From a bacterium (GTDB lineage: Bacteria; Vulcanimicrobiota; Vulcanimicrobiia; Vulcanimicrobiales; SCRA01), in assembly GCA_004298675.1 (NCBI GenBank), contig SCRI01000037.1:1-11797 (forward strand): DNA of 11,797 bases, read 5' to 3'. The notes below the pieces were generated by a model. That model was not told where the DNA came from. It saw nothing but the letters and a program-made list of their open reading frames with translations, and did not search any database. A program made the position numbers and the translations under genes. This document shows, piece after piece, positions 1 through 6,899 of the stretch; position 1 is the stretch's first letter, and the number at the start of each line of letters is the position of its first letter.

Positions 1-198
1 CTCTGAGGCGCGCGCGGAGCCATGGATGGCGAGAGCGCGCGCGAAGGCAGTAGGAGCGGTGCAGGATAGCACCGCGACGGGCGGCCCCTCAGGGGCGATG
101 TCGCACGCCCAGACGCGGGCTCACGCAAGCATGGCCGCCACGCGGGCACGGCGATATCGAGCGGGTGCGTTTGACCGTTGCGGTACAATGGGGTTGCC
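1..198. other. Upstream non-coding region of def
   Basis: I see no convincing gene in the first 198 bases. One frame stays open on the + strand, but its translation is compositionally odd (rich in Ala and Arg, no recognisable motif) and it runs into def in another frame. A short inverted repeat at 84-96 (GCCCC, three-base loop, GGGGC) has no T-run after it, so it is not called a terminator. The last 15 bases hold a possible -10 element, listed separately. The window may begin just after the end of an upstream gene, which cannot be identified. Confidence 0.5.
184..189 (+). promoter_or_regulatory. Possible -10 element for a leaderless def transcript
   Basis: The hexamer TACAAT matches the bacterial -10 consensus TATAAT at five of six positions and ends nine bases before the def ATG at 199. 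Transcription from it would begin at or next to the start codon, leaving little or no leader. No Shine-Dalgarno sequence of normal strength and spacing precedes the ATG. A TTGACC lies at 171-176, but only seven bases separate it from the hexamer, too few for a normal -35/-10 pair. Confidence 0.4.
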
Positions 199-759
199 AT
201 GGGTAAGCCCTTCCTCCTGACGATCGTAACCGACGGTCATCCCACGCTTCGCAAGGTCGCCAAGAAAGTTGCCGAGAGCGAGATCCACCAGCCGGCGTTT
301 CAGCAGCTCATCGACGACATGTTCCACACCATGTACGAGGCGCCGGGCATCGGTTTGGCTGCGCCGCAAGTCGACGTCAGCAAGCGTTTGATCGTGGTGG
401 ATCTGCAGGATGACGATAGCGAGCCCTACGTCTTCATCAATCCGAAGATCAGCGGGGGCGAGGGTGAAGTCGTGTCGCTGGAGGGTTGCCTTTCGGTACC
501 GGGCATGGTCGGCGACGTCAAGCGCTTCGCGCAGGTGACGATGAGCGGTCTCGACCGCCATGGACGGCGCCACCGCGTGAGTGCGACGGGTTTGCTGGCG
601 CGTTGCTTCCAGCACGAGTTGGATCATCTCGACGGCATTCTCTACACCGACAAGGCGACCAACATTCGCCCCGCTCAGAGCGAGGCCGAACAGGCTGCCG
701 CCGATGAGGGCGGCGTGGCCTATGACGCGCGCGTCGACGCGCAGTCGGCTGTACGGTAG
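199..759 (+). CDS. def: Peptide deformylase
   Basis: Removes the N-formyl group from nascent proteins in the cytosol, a metal-dependent hydrolysis. All three family motifs are present in order: GIGLAAPQ at residues 50-57, EGCLS at 95-99 with metal ligand Cys97, and QHELDHLDG at 138-146 with ligands His139 and His143 and catalytic Glu140. The 186 residues are a little longer than many bacterial enzymes because of an acidic, Ala-rich tail after residue 158. I chose the ATG at 199; an in-frame TTG at 178 would add seven residues outside the family alignment and would lie upstream of the likely -10. The gene is directly followed by fmt, which adds the formyl group that Def removes, a classic pairing. 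Confidence 0.96.
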   Translation: MGKPFLLTIVTDGHPTLRKVAKKVAESEIHQPAFQQLIDDMFHTMYEAPGIGLAAPQVDVSKRLIVVDLQDDDSEPYVFINPKISGGEGEVVSLEGCLSVPGMVGDVKRFAQVTMSGLDRHGRRHRVSATGLLARCFQHELDHLDGILYTDKATNIRPAQSEAEQAAADEGGVAYDARVDAQSAVR

Positions 760-767
760 GCCCCAAA

Positions 768-1724
768 CTGCGTCTCATCTTCTTTGGCACCTCGCCGTTC
801 GCGTTGCCGGCGCTAGAGGCGTGTACGCGCGCGCATGACGTGACGGCAGTCGTTACGCAGCCGGATCGTGCCGCCGGGCGTGGGCAGCGCCTACGTCCCA
901 CGCCGGTGAAGGAGGCGGCGCGGGCACGAGGTTTATCCGTGCTCGAGCCGACCAAGCTGAGGGTGTTCGCGGCGCAGGCGCGCGCGTTGCGTCCCGATGC
1001 CTTCGCCGTCGCGTCGTACGGGCGCATCCTGCCTGCCGAGCTGCTGGCCCTACCGCCGCGCGGTGCCTTCAACGTTCATCCGTCGCTGCTGCCGCTCTAC
1101 CGCGGCGCCACGCCGCTGCAGAGCGCGCTGCTGGACGGCGCCACCGAGACCGGCGTGACGATCTTTCTCATGGATGCGGGCATGGACACCGGCGAGATCG
1201 TCGTGCAGGAGCGCGCGCCGATCGAACCCGGTCTGGACTACGGCACGTTGCACGATCGCCTTGCGGCACGCGGCGCGGAACTGCTGCTGCAGGCCCTGGC
1301 GCTGGCGAGCGAGGGCCGTCCGCCCACGCATCCGCAGGTGGGCCCCGCGACGGAGATCGCGCGCACGCTCACCCACCCGCTGACCAAAGAAGACCGGCGC
1401 TTGCGCTGGAGCGAGCCCGCACGCCGCGTCGTCGACCGCGTGCGCGCCTTCGCACCCCAGCCGGGGGCGCAGGCGCTGCTTGCGGGGCGGCGCCTGAAGT
1501 GCCTGCAAGCGCGCGTGGTCGAAGGGTACGAGGCCGCTGCAGCGGCCCCCGGTGCCGTCGTCGGCGCGATCAGCGACGAGCTCCACGTCGCTGCCGGGGA
1601 TGGGGGCGTCGTAGCGCTGCAGCGCGTCGTTCCGCAGGATAAGGGCGTCATGAGCGGCGGCGATTTCGCGCGCACGCTGCTGCCGCGTTGGTGCGATGGC
1701 CAAGAGCATCCCCGCTTCGATTAA
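768..1724 (+). CDS. fmt: Methionyl-tRNA formyltransferase (apparent CTG start)
   Basis: Transfers a formyl group from 10-formyl-tetrahydrofolate to initiator Met-tRNA in the cytosol. The N-terminal formyltransferase domain shows FFGTSPFA at residues 5-12, QPDRAAGRG at 31-39, and the active-site set Asn102, His104 and Asp140 in NVHPSLLP and MDTGE. A C-terminal tRNA-binding domain follows from about residue 205. From 768 the protein is 318 residues, the usual size. There is no ATG, GTG or TTG between the frame's upstream stop (723-725) and base 804. The TTG at 804 would remove the conserved first strand and FFGT loop. The CTG at 768 sits exactly where the family's initiator Met is expected, with a weak GGTAGG seven bases upstream. 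The gene begins eight bases after def ends and overlaps rsmB by 29 bases. Function is very secure; the start is less so. Confidence 0.93.
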   Translation: MRLIFFGTSPFALPALEACTRAHDVTAVVTQPDRAAGRGQRLRPTPVKEAARARGLSVLEPTKLRVFAAQARALRPDAFAVASYGRILPAELLALPPRGAFNVHPSLLPLYRGATPLQSALLDGATETGVTIFLMDAGMDTGEIVVQERAPIEPGLDYGTLHDRLAARGAELLLQALALASEGRPPTHPQVGPATEIARTLTHPLTKEDRRLRWSEPARRVVDRVRAFAPQPGAQALLAGRRLKCLQARVVEGYEAAAAAPGAVVGAISDELHVAAGDGGVVALQRVVPQDKGVMSGGDFARTLLPRWCDGQEHPRFD

Positions 1725-3015
1725 GGCGAGCAGCGCGCGCGAGTTGGCGCTGCACGTGCTGCGTGACGTCTTCGGCTCCACCCAGCGTGGTGCCCAGGAG
1801 AGCTTGGAGTATCGCGCCGCGCGCGCGACGCTGCCGCCGCGCGATCTGGCGTTGGCCACGGAGTTGGCGTACGGCACCGTGAAGATGCGCCGCCTCTTGG
1901 AATGGTATCTGCGGCCGTATCTCCAGGAGCGTCTGCACACGCTGCCCGAGCCGATTCGCGAGCTGCTGTACTTGGGAGCCTACCAACTCTTGATTGCCGG
2001 CGGCATCGCCGAGCACGCGGCGGTCTTCGAGACGGTGAGCCTGGCCAGACGGCTGGGACACCGCGGCACCGCCGGACTGGTCAACGCAGTGCTGCGCCGC
2101 ATCCAGCGCGAGCGCCCGGCACCGCCGCAACCCGCGGCCTTTGCCGACCCAGATGAGTATCTGGGCGTCGTCTACTCCTATCCTACTTGGATCGTGCGCG
2201 CATGGCGCGAGCGCTTCGGCGAGCGCTGCGCTGAGATCTTGGAGGCGGGTAACCGCCCCGCGCGGGGCGCCTTGAGCATCAACACGCTGCGCGGCACCGT
2301 CGACGAGGCACGCGCGCTGCTGGCGGAGCGCGGGCTCACCTGCGAGCTCTCGACGCTCGTGCCGACGGTGCTGCTGCCCGTAGACGGGCGCTTCACGCAT
2401 GCGCTCGAGGTGGCGGAACCCGGGCGCTGGTTCCTGCAGGGCGAGACGGCGGCGTTAGCGGCGCACCTGTTGGCGCCGCGCCCCGGCCAGCGTGTCTTCG
2501 ATCTCTGTTGCGGCCGCGGCCACAAGAGTCTGCAGTTGGCGGCGCTGATGGCGGACCGCGGCGAGCTGTGGGCGGTAGACAATCACGCCGGAAGGCTGCA
2601 GGCGCTCTCGGAGGCTGCCGCAACGGCCGGGGTTACCTGCATTCGCGCGCTTGCTGCCGATCTGGCGGCGCCTTGGCCCGCGGAGTTGCAGCAGGCCGAT
2701 GCCATCCTGCTGGACGCGCCTTGCTCGGGCCTGGGCATCCTCGGCCGCGCCCCCGAGGCACGCTGGCGCAAGCGCCCGGAGGATCCGGCACGCCTGGCGG
2801 CCGTGCAGCGCGAGCTGCTGGCACGGGCGCTCGGTGTGCTCGCTCCGGGCGGACGCCTGGTCTACGCCGTCTGTTCCACCGACCAGCGCGAGGGTGAAGG
2901 CGTGCTGGAGGTGCTCGCTGCACGCCCGGATATCCACGAGGAGCGGCGGTTGCTGATCCCGCCCTGCCTGGAGGGGCGCGACGGGTTCTTCCTTGCCGTG
3001 CTCACGCGCGGCTAG
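1696..3015 (+). CDS. rsmB: 16S rRNA (cytosine-C5)-methyltransferase, RsmB/Sun family
   Basis: A SAM-dependent RNA m5C methyltransferase; the family enzyme modifies C967 of 16S rRNA (E. coli numbering). The 439 residues have the full RsmB layout: an N-terminal NusB-like RNA-binding domain (about 1-145), a middle linker domain, and a Rossmann methyltransferase domain from about 240. Visible motifs are the SAM-binding DLCCGRGHKS at 269-278, DAPCSGLG at 340-347 with Cys343, and VCST at 392-395 with Cys393, the expected nucleophile. Motif I is unusual: the family norm is close to DLCAAPGGKT, whereas here the PGG is replaced by GRGH. The ATG at 1696 lies inside the end of fmt, so translation is probably coupled. 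The NusB-like part separates RsmB from shorter NOL1/NOP2/Sun relatives. Confidence 0.92.
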   Translation: MAKSIPASIKASSARELALHVLRDVFGSTQRGAQESLEYRAARATLPPRDLALATELAYGTVKMRRLLEWYLRPYLQERLHTLPEPIRELLYLGAYQLLIAGGIAEHAAVFETVSLARRLGHRGTAGLVNAVLRRIQRERPAPPQPAAFADPDEYLGVVYSYPTWIVRAWRERFGERCAEILEAGNRPARGALSINTLRGTVDEARALLAERGLTCELSTLVPTVLLPVDGRFTHALEVAEPGRWFLQGETAALAAHLLAPRPGQRVFDLCCGRGHKSLQLAALMADRGELWAVDNHAGRLQALSEAAATAGVTCIRALAADLAAPWPAELQQADAILLDAPCSGLGILGRAPEARWRKRPEDPARLAAVQRELLARALGVLAPGGRLVYAVCSTDQREGEGVLEVLAARPDIHEERRLLIPPCLEGRDGFFLAVLTRG

Positions 3016-3028
3016 CATGCTCCGGCGG

Positions 3029-3048
3029 GAGGCGCCCGCTCGCGCCTC
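3029..3048. other. Hairpin-forming inverted repeat between rsmB and the FHA operon
   Basis: A seven-base inverted repeat (GAGGCGC, six-base loop, GCGCCTC) fills most of the 46-base gap between rsmB and the next gene. It is not followed by a T-run, so it does not qualify as a standard intrinsic terminator. It could slow polymerase or shape the 5' end of the downstream message. Confidence 0.4.
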
Positions 3049-3061
3049 GTAACCGAGCGGC

Positions 3062-3724
3062 GTGAGCTTCTTGGCCCGGATCGAGGGAGCGTGCTCCGCC
3101 TTCGTCGAGCGCGTCTTTGCCGCGACGTTTCCCGGTGAGGTCCAGCCTGCGGAGGTGGCGCGGAAGATGGCCGCCGTGCTGGAGGCCTACGCCCTGGGCG
3201 AGCGCGAGCGGCGCGGCCCGCGCCTGTTTTTGGTGCGTGTCTCGACGCGCGATTTCGAGCGCCTCGCGCCCCGCCGGGCCGAGCTGACGGAGCATTGGCG
3301 AACCCTGGCCAAGGAGGCGGCCGAGGCGCTAGGGGCGCCCTTGCGCGAACCGCCGGAAGTCCGGCTCATCGCCGATCCCGCTGCCCCGCCCGGGACGGTT
3401 GACGTCGATCTCGACGACAGCGGCGCGGCGGCGGTGCTGGTCGTCCGCCGAGGTCTGCCTGCGGGCGGCCGCCTGCCACTCGATCGCGGCGGAACGATCG
3501 GACGCGACGCCTCGTGCGACCTGGTGCTCAACGATCCGCGCGTCTCGCGCCGCCATGCCTGCGCGCAGCGTGCCGGCTCCGCCTGGGAGATCGTCGACTT
3601 GCATTCACGCAATGGAACCATCGTCGACGGATGCCGCGTCGAGCGGGCGCCGTTGCGGCCGGGAAGCCTCGTGGAGCTAGGGGACACCCTGCTAGCGGTA
3701 GAAGAGGCTCCGTCCGGCTCGTGA
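3062..3724 (+). CDS. DUF3662 and FHA domain protein (FhaA type)
   Basis: A cytosolic phosphothreonine-reading adaptor. Residues 1 to about 110 match the DUF3662/FhaA N-terminal domain, with the typical opening of a helix, then EVQPAEVARKM at 26-36, and a later VRVSTRDFERL stretch. The C-terminal FHA domain (about 138-215) keeps all recognition residues: Gly147-Arg148, Ser162, His165 and Asn184-Gly185. FhaA in mycobacteria is known to bind phosphorylated pseudokinase MviN/MurJ and to tune peptidoglycan synthesis. At 220 residues this version is much shorter than mycobacterial FhaA because it lacks the long linker between the domains. The GTG at 3062 is chosen because the domain begins there; there is no clear ribosome binding site. 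The next gene starts on its last bases. Confidence 0.87.
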   Translation: MSFLARIEGACSAFVERVFAATFPGEVQPAEVARKMAAVLEAYALGERERRGPRLFLVRVSTRDFERLAPRRAELTEHWRTLAKEAAEALGAPLREPPEVRLIADPAAPPGTVDVDLDDSGAAAVLVVRRGLPAGGRLPLDRGGTIGRDASCDLVLNDPRVSRRHACAQRAGSAWEIVDLHSRNGTIVDGCRVERAPLRPGSLVELGDTLLAVEEAPSGS

Positions 3725-4122
3725 TCCCCGAGTTGCTGCGCGAACAGACACTTGGACTGCTCGGCGCGCTCGGCGTCTTCACGGCTTATGCGGCTCTCGC
3801 CCGGCCCCCTCGGGTACCGCGCGGCTCCGCGGCATTGCTGTTTCGTGTGCTCAACGACGGCCGCAGCATTCGTGTACGTGACGAAGCAACCATCGGCCGT
3901 TCGCACGAGTACGAAATCGTCTTGGAGGATTCGCGCGTGAGCAGACGTCACGCGTGCGTCACACGGCGCGGCGCTCAGGCCTGGGTAGAAGATGTAGGTA
4001 GCCGGAACGGCACCTACGTGAACGGGCGGCAGATCGAAAGCGCAGCGGAGCTGCGACCAGGGGATCGTATCGAAGTAGGGGCGTCGGCGGTGGAGTTCGT
4101 GGGGATGGAACCGTGGAAGTAG
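3721..4122 (+). CDS. Membrane-anchored FHA domain protein (FhaB/FipA type)
   Basis: A 133-residue protein with an N-terminal membrane segment (about residues 9-27, LGLLGALGVFTAYAALA) followed by one cytosolic FHA domain (about 38-128). The phosphothreonine-binding residues are all present: Gly59-Arg60, Ser74, Arg75, His77 and Asn96-Gly97. The size, anchor and position directly after an FhaA-like gene fit FhaB (FipA), which in mycobacteria links phosphorylated division proteins to the cell-wall machinery. The start is the GTG at 3721, which overlaps the preceding TGA in a GTGA junction, implying coupled translation. Reading the same frame further upstream adds sequence inside the preceding gene and is not needed. 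The next gene begins inside its last ten bases. Confidence 0.85.
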   Translation: MIPELLREQTLGLLGALGVFTAYAALARPPRVPRGSAALLFRVLNDGRSIRVRDEATIGRSHEYEIVLEDSRVSRRHACVTRRGAQAWVEDVGSRNGTYVNGRQIESAAELRPGDRIEVGASAVEFVGMEPWK

Positions 4123-5186
4123 CGGTCAGCTCCGAGCTAGGATCCAGCCGGCGCAACAACGACGATGCTTATGTCTCCGAAGGCATCGCCCCGGGCGCGA
4201 CGCTGTTGGCGGTGGCGGACGGCTTCGGGCGCATCACCAACGGTGCCGCGGGCCCTGCGGCACTAGGCCTGGCGCTGGTCCGCGAATATCTGCGCCGCCA
4301 CATGCGCGGATCGTACTTGTCACGATCGCTCTCGATCCCCGAGTTGCGCCAAACGCTCTTGGCGGCCTTGCGTCATGCCAACGGCCGCCTCTACGCGCAG
4401 AGCGGATCGCACGAGGACTTCGTGGCCGGTGGTGCGGCGCTGACATTGGTGCTCGTGGTTGGGTCGCACGCCTACGTTGCCCACGCGGGTGATGCACGTG
4501 CCTATATCCTGCGGGGCAGCTCCTTGCGCCGCCTCACCGTCGACGACTCGCTCTTCGCGGATCTGGTCCCGCATGGCGGGGCCGGCTCGCAGGCGCCGCG
4601 CGCGCTGCTGACGCGGACGCTGGGAACGCAGCCGGCGCTGGAGGCCTCCGTCGTCCACTTCGAGCTCACGCCCGACGACCAACTGTTACTGTGCACGGAC
4701 GGCATCCACAAGTTCGTTTCGGAGGAGGAGATCCGCGCGGCGCTCCAAGGGCATGCCAATGCGGCCGATGCCGTGCACCGGCTGGCGGTGCTCGCTCGCA
4801 GCCGCGGCGGCGCCGATAACGGCACCGCGTTGCTGGGGCGGCAGCTCAATCTGCACACGCAACCGATCGCGCCGGGCGCGCAGCCGCTGGCCTTCAATCT
4901 TTCACGCGTGATGGCCTCGCTGGCGCTGGTGTGGCTGCTGCTGCTGACGGTCATCAGCTTTCGTCTGCTCTCGTCGCACGACTACTTCACGGTGGTGCGA
5001 GGGCACGTGGCGTTGGCTCAGGGCTATCCCACCGACATCTTCGGCGTGCACACGTGGCGCGTGCTGAAAGTCTACGACGTGCAGGCAAACCGTCTGCAAG
5101 AACAAGCGCTGGCAACGCTCGAAGAGGCGCCGGTCGCTTCGGAGGAGCAGGCGGATCGTATCATCGAGCGGCTCTCTGCCAAGTAA
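4113..5186 (+). CDS. PP2C-type Ser/Thr protein phosphatase with membrane anchor (PstP type)
   Basis: Dephosphorylates Ser/Thr-phosphorylated proteins using a two-metal centre in the cytosol. The catalytic domain covers about residues 1-245. Metal-binding acidic residues are seen in NNDD (Asp18), VADGFG (Asp36), CTDG (Asp196) and GADN (Asp235), and HAGDARAY at 124-131 is typical. One membrane span (about 265-286) follows, then an outer domain of about 70 residues resembling the small extracytoplasmic part of actinobacterial PstP. The canonical DGMGGH motif reads DGFGRI here, a changed loop next to an intact metal ligand. The GTG start at 4113 has GGGGA seven bases upstream and overlaps the FHA gene by ten bases. 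It should reverse the phosphorylation read by the two FHA proteins; no kinase gene lies in this window. Confidence 0.9.
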   Translation: MEVAVSSELGSSRRNNDDAYVSEGIAPGATLLAVADGFGRITNGAAGPAALGLALVREYLRRHMRGSYLSRSLSIPELRQTLLAALRHANGRLYAQSGSHEDFVAGGAALTLVLVVGSHAYVAHAGDARAYILRGSSLRRLTVDDSLFADLVPHGGAGSQAPRALLTRTLGTQPALEASVVHFELTPDDQLLLCTDGIHKFVSEEEIRAALQGHANAADAVHRLAVLARSRGGADNGTALLGRQLNLHTQPIAPGAQPLAFNLSRVMASLALVWLLLLTVISFRLLSSHDYFTVVRGHVALAQGYPTDIFGVHTWRVLKVYDVQANRLQEQALATLEEAPVASEEQADRIIERLSAK

Positions 5187-5199
5187 CCTCGCGCTCAGG

Positions 5200-6429
5200 T
5201 TGCTCCCCACGGTCGCGGCGCTAGTCGTCGACGCCTTCGCGCTCTCGATCTTGCCTCCGGATGCGCTCTGGCGGCCGTTGCTGTGGATCGCGGCGGCGTT
5301 GGCGTTGCTCTGGGTCGGTATCCAGCCGGCGGGTGACGATCGCGACGATCTGCTGCCGGCATTAGCCGTGCTCGTGGCGGGCGTCGGTTTGATGGAGGTC
5401 ACGCGCCTCTCCGGGGAGTTGGGGCGCCGTCAAGAGATCGGCATGGTCGTCTCGCTGGCCCTCTTGGTGCTGCTGCGCCCGCTCTTGGAGGGCTACCGGC
5501 GCTGGGCGCGGGTGAAGTATCTCTGGATGCTGCTCTCGGTCGCGCTCTTCGCGATCGTCGCCGTGGCCGGTACCGAGGTCAACGGCGCCAAACTCTGGTT
5601 GCGTTTCGCGGGGGTCTCGTTCCAGCCCGTGGAGCTGATCAAGCTCTTTCTCGTCTTCTTCTTGGCGGCCTATCTGGCGGAGAAGGGGGAGGTGATCGCG
5701 CAGAGCGCGCCGTGGAAGCCGCGCGAGAATCTGCGCTACCTCGGGCCGCTCGTGCTGGGCTGGGGCAGCGCGATGGCGATCCTCGTACTCCAGCACGACG
5801 TCGGCATGGCGGTACTCTTTCTCGGCGCGTTCGTGACGATGACGTACGCGGCCACGCGGCGTCTGGATATCGTGTTCAGCAGCATTGCCGCCTTCGCCGC
5901 CGCAGCGATCGTGGCGGCGCGTTACTTTGCCTACGTACGCGTGCGCGTGGACGTGTGGCTCCATCCCTTCGCCGATCCGTTGGGGAGCGGCTACCAGGCC
6001 CTGATGGGGCTCTTCTCGCTGGCGGCGGGGGGACTCTTCGGCACGGGGTTGCGTCTCGGGCATCCCGCCATCCCCGACGTCGCGACCGACTACATCTACG
6101 CCGCATGGAGCGAGGAGACGGGGTTGCTGGGCGCGGTCATCCTGCTCGCGCTCTATGCGGTGCTCTTCGCGCGCGCCTTCGGCGTGGCGCGCCGCCGCCC
6201 CGATCTGTACTCGAAGTTGCTGGTGGTGGGGCTAGCATCGATGTTGGGCCTGCAGATCTTCGTCATCGTCGGCGGCGTCTTGCGGGTGCTGCCGCTCACC
6301 GGCATCACGCTGCCGTTCATTTCGTACGGCGGCAGCTCGCTGGTTGCCAACTTTCTCCTGGTCGACCTCGTCTGGATCGCCAGCGGCTTGGGCGTGAGAC
6401 TGCGCGGCGCGGCCGGGATACGTTCGTGA
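5200..6429 (+). CDS. SEDS peptidoglycan polymerase, FtsW/RodA family
   Basis: An integral membrane glycosyltransferase that polymerises lipid II, normally together with a class B PBP. The 409 residues contain about ten membrane segments and the SEDS signatures: NGAKLWL at 128-134, QHDVGMA at 198-204, the loop with TDYIYAAWSEETG at 296-308 including Asp297 (position of the catalytic Asp in RodA) and Glu305, and LPFISYGGSSL at 371-381. I cannot decide between FtsW and RodA. The position after the phosphatase gene matches rodA in actinobacteria. The start is uncertain: TTG at 5200 is the only usual start codon near the first membrane segment and it lacks a good ribosome binding site. The stop overlaps the next gene's start in a GTGA junction. 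Confidence 0.92.
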   Translation: MLPTVAALVVDAFALSILPPDALWRPLLWIAAALALLWVGIQPAGDDRDDLLPALAVLVAGVGLMEVTRLSGELGRRQEIGMVVSLALLVLLRPLLEGYRRWARVKYLWMLLSVALFAIVAVAGTEVNGAKLWLRFAGVSFQPVELIKLFLVFFLAAYLAEKGEVIAQSAPWKPRENLRYLGPLVLGWGSAMAILVLQHDVGMAVLFLGAFVTMTYAATRRLDIVFSSIAAFAAAAIVAARYFAYVRVRVDVWLHPFADPLGSGYQALMGLFSLAAGGLFGTGLRLGHPAIPDVATDYIYAAWSEETGLLGAVILLALYAVLFARAFGVARRRPDLYSKLLVVGLASMLGLQIFVIVGGVLRVLPLTGITLPFISYGGSSLVANFLLVDLVWIASGLGVRLRGAAGIRS

Positions 6430-6872
6430 AGCGTGCGGGACTGCGTGCCGCCGCCGCCGCCATCTCCTTCGCGCTGATCGCGGGTTGCGCGCCGCACCTG
6501 GCGCTCTCCGTGAACCCCAATCCGGTAGTGCTGGGGCGTTCCGACACCCACGCAGTCGTGCGTGCCACCGCCGTGGGCGAGGGCATCGGCCCGCTGCGCA
6601 TCGCGTCGATGCAGGTGAAGTTGTGGGGCGGGGCGCGCTACCTGGGCCACGACGTCGAGCTCTACTCGCGCAGCGCGACGGTCGATAAAACCATCTTCGT
6701 GCTCCCCTTGGCACGGGCCACGCGCTCCTACGACGTGCCCATCGACTCGCTGGAGGTGCTGATTGGGAACGCACGCTATGCGACCGTGGAGCTGCGCGAT
6801 CCAGCCGGCAACACGGTTGGAGCGGCGCGGATCGACTTCACGGTGGATCCGGCCGTGGCGCGCAAGTTCTAG
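6426..6872 (+). CDS. Small predicted lipoprotein, unknown function
   Basis: A 148-residue protein that I do not recognise. It starts at GTG 6426, overlapping the stop of the SEDS gene. Residues 1-20 form a lipoprotein signal peptide: basic start (Lys2, Arg3), Ala-rich hydrophobic core and a clean lipobox LIAGC with Cys21 as the lipidation site. The mature part (22-148) has no membrane segment and alternates hydrophobic and polar residues, with turns such as NPNP and DPAGN, which suggests a beta-sandwich of Ig or LEA14 type; that fold is a guess. Translational coupling to the SEDS gene and the export signal point to a role in the envelope, possibly as a partner of the polymerase or of the deacetylase encoded next. 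It is easily missed because a much longer open frame runs through it from inside the SEDS gene. Confidence 0.82.
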   Translation: MKRAGLRAAAAAISFALIAGCAPHLALSVNPNPVVLGRSDTHAVVRATAVGEGIGPLRIASMQVKLWGGARYLGHDVELYSRSATVDKTIFVLPLARATRSYDVPIDSLEVLIGNARYATVELRDPAGNTVGAARIDFTVDPAVARKF

Positions 6873-6886
6873 CCGTGCGCGTGTGA

Positions 6887-6892
6887 TAGACT
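6887..6892 (+). promoter_or_regulatory. Possible -10 element for a leaderless deacetylase transcript
   Basis: The hexamer TAGACT fits the TANNNT form and ends seven bases before the ATG at 6900, within a 27-base gap between genes. A start of transcription seven bases downstream would fall on the start codon. No Shine-Dalgarno sequence is present, which is consistent with leaderless translation. No clear -35 is visible. Confidence 0.4.
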
Positions 6893-6899
6893 AGCGGCG

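Noticed and set aside
84-96. Inverted repeat as a terminator before def
   Set aside because: The stem is only five pairs and no T-run follows.
171-189. TTGACC plus TACAAT as a complete promoter
   Set aside because: The seven-base spacer is far too short for a normal -35/-10 pair; only the -10 is retained as a candidate.
121-627. Long open frame on the minus strand opposite def
   Set aside because: It mirrors the codon structure of def, shows no domain, and def has all its catalytic motifs on the other strand.
1050-1940. Long minus-strand open frame opposite fmt and rsmB
   Set aside because: GC-rich codon shadow: it spans the junction of two certain genes and its translation is Arg/Ala/Gln-rich without motifs.
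5712-6425. In-frame upstream extension of the lipoprotein gene
   Set aside because: The upstream part is an out-of-frame reading of the SEDS gene; the lipoprotein signal peptide begins cleanly at GTG 6426.
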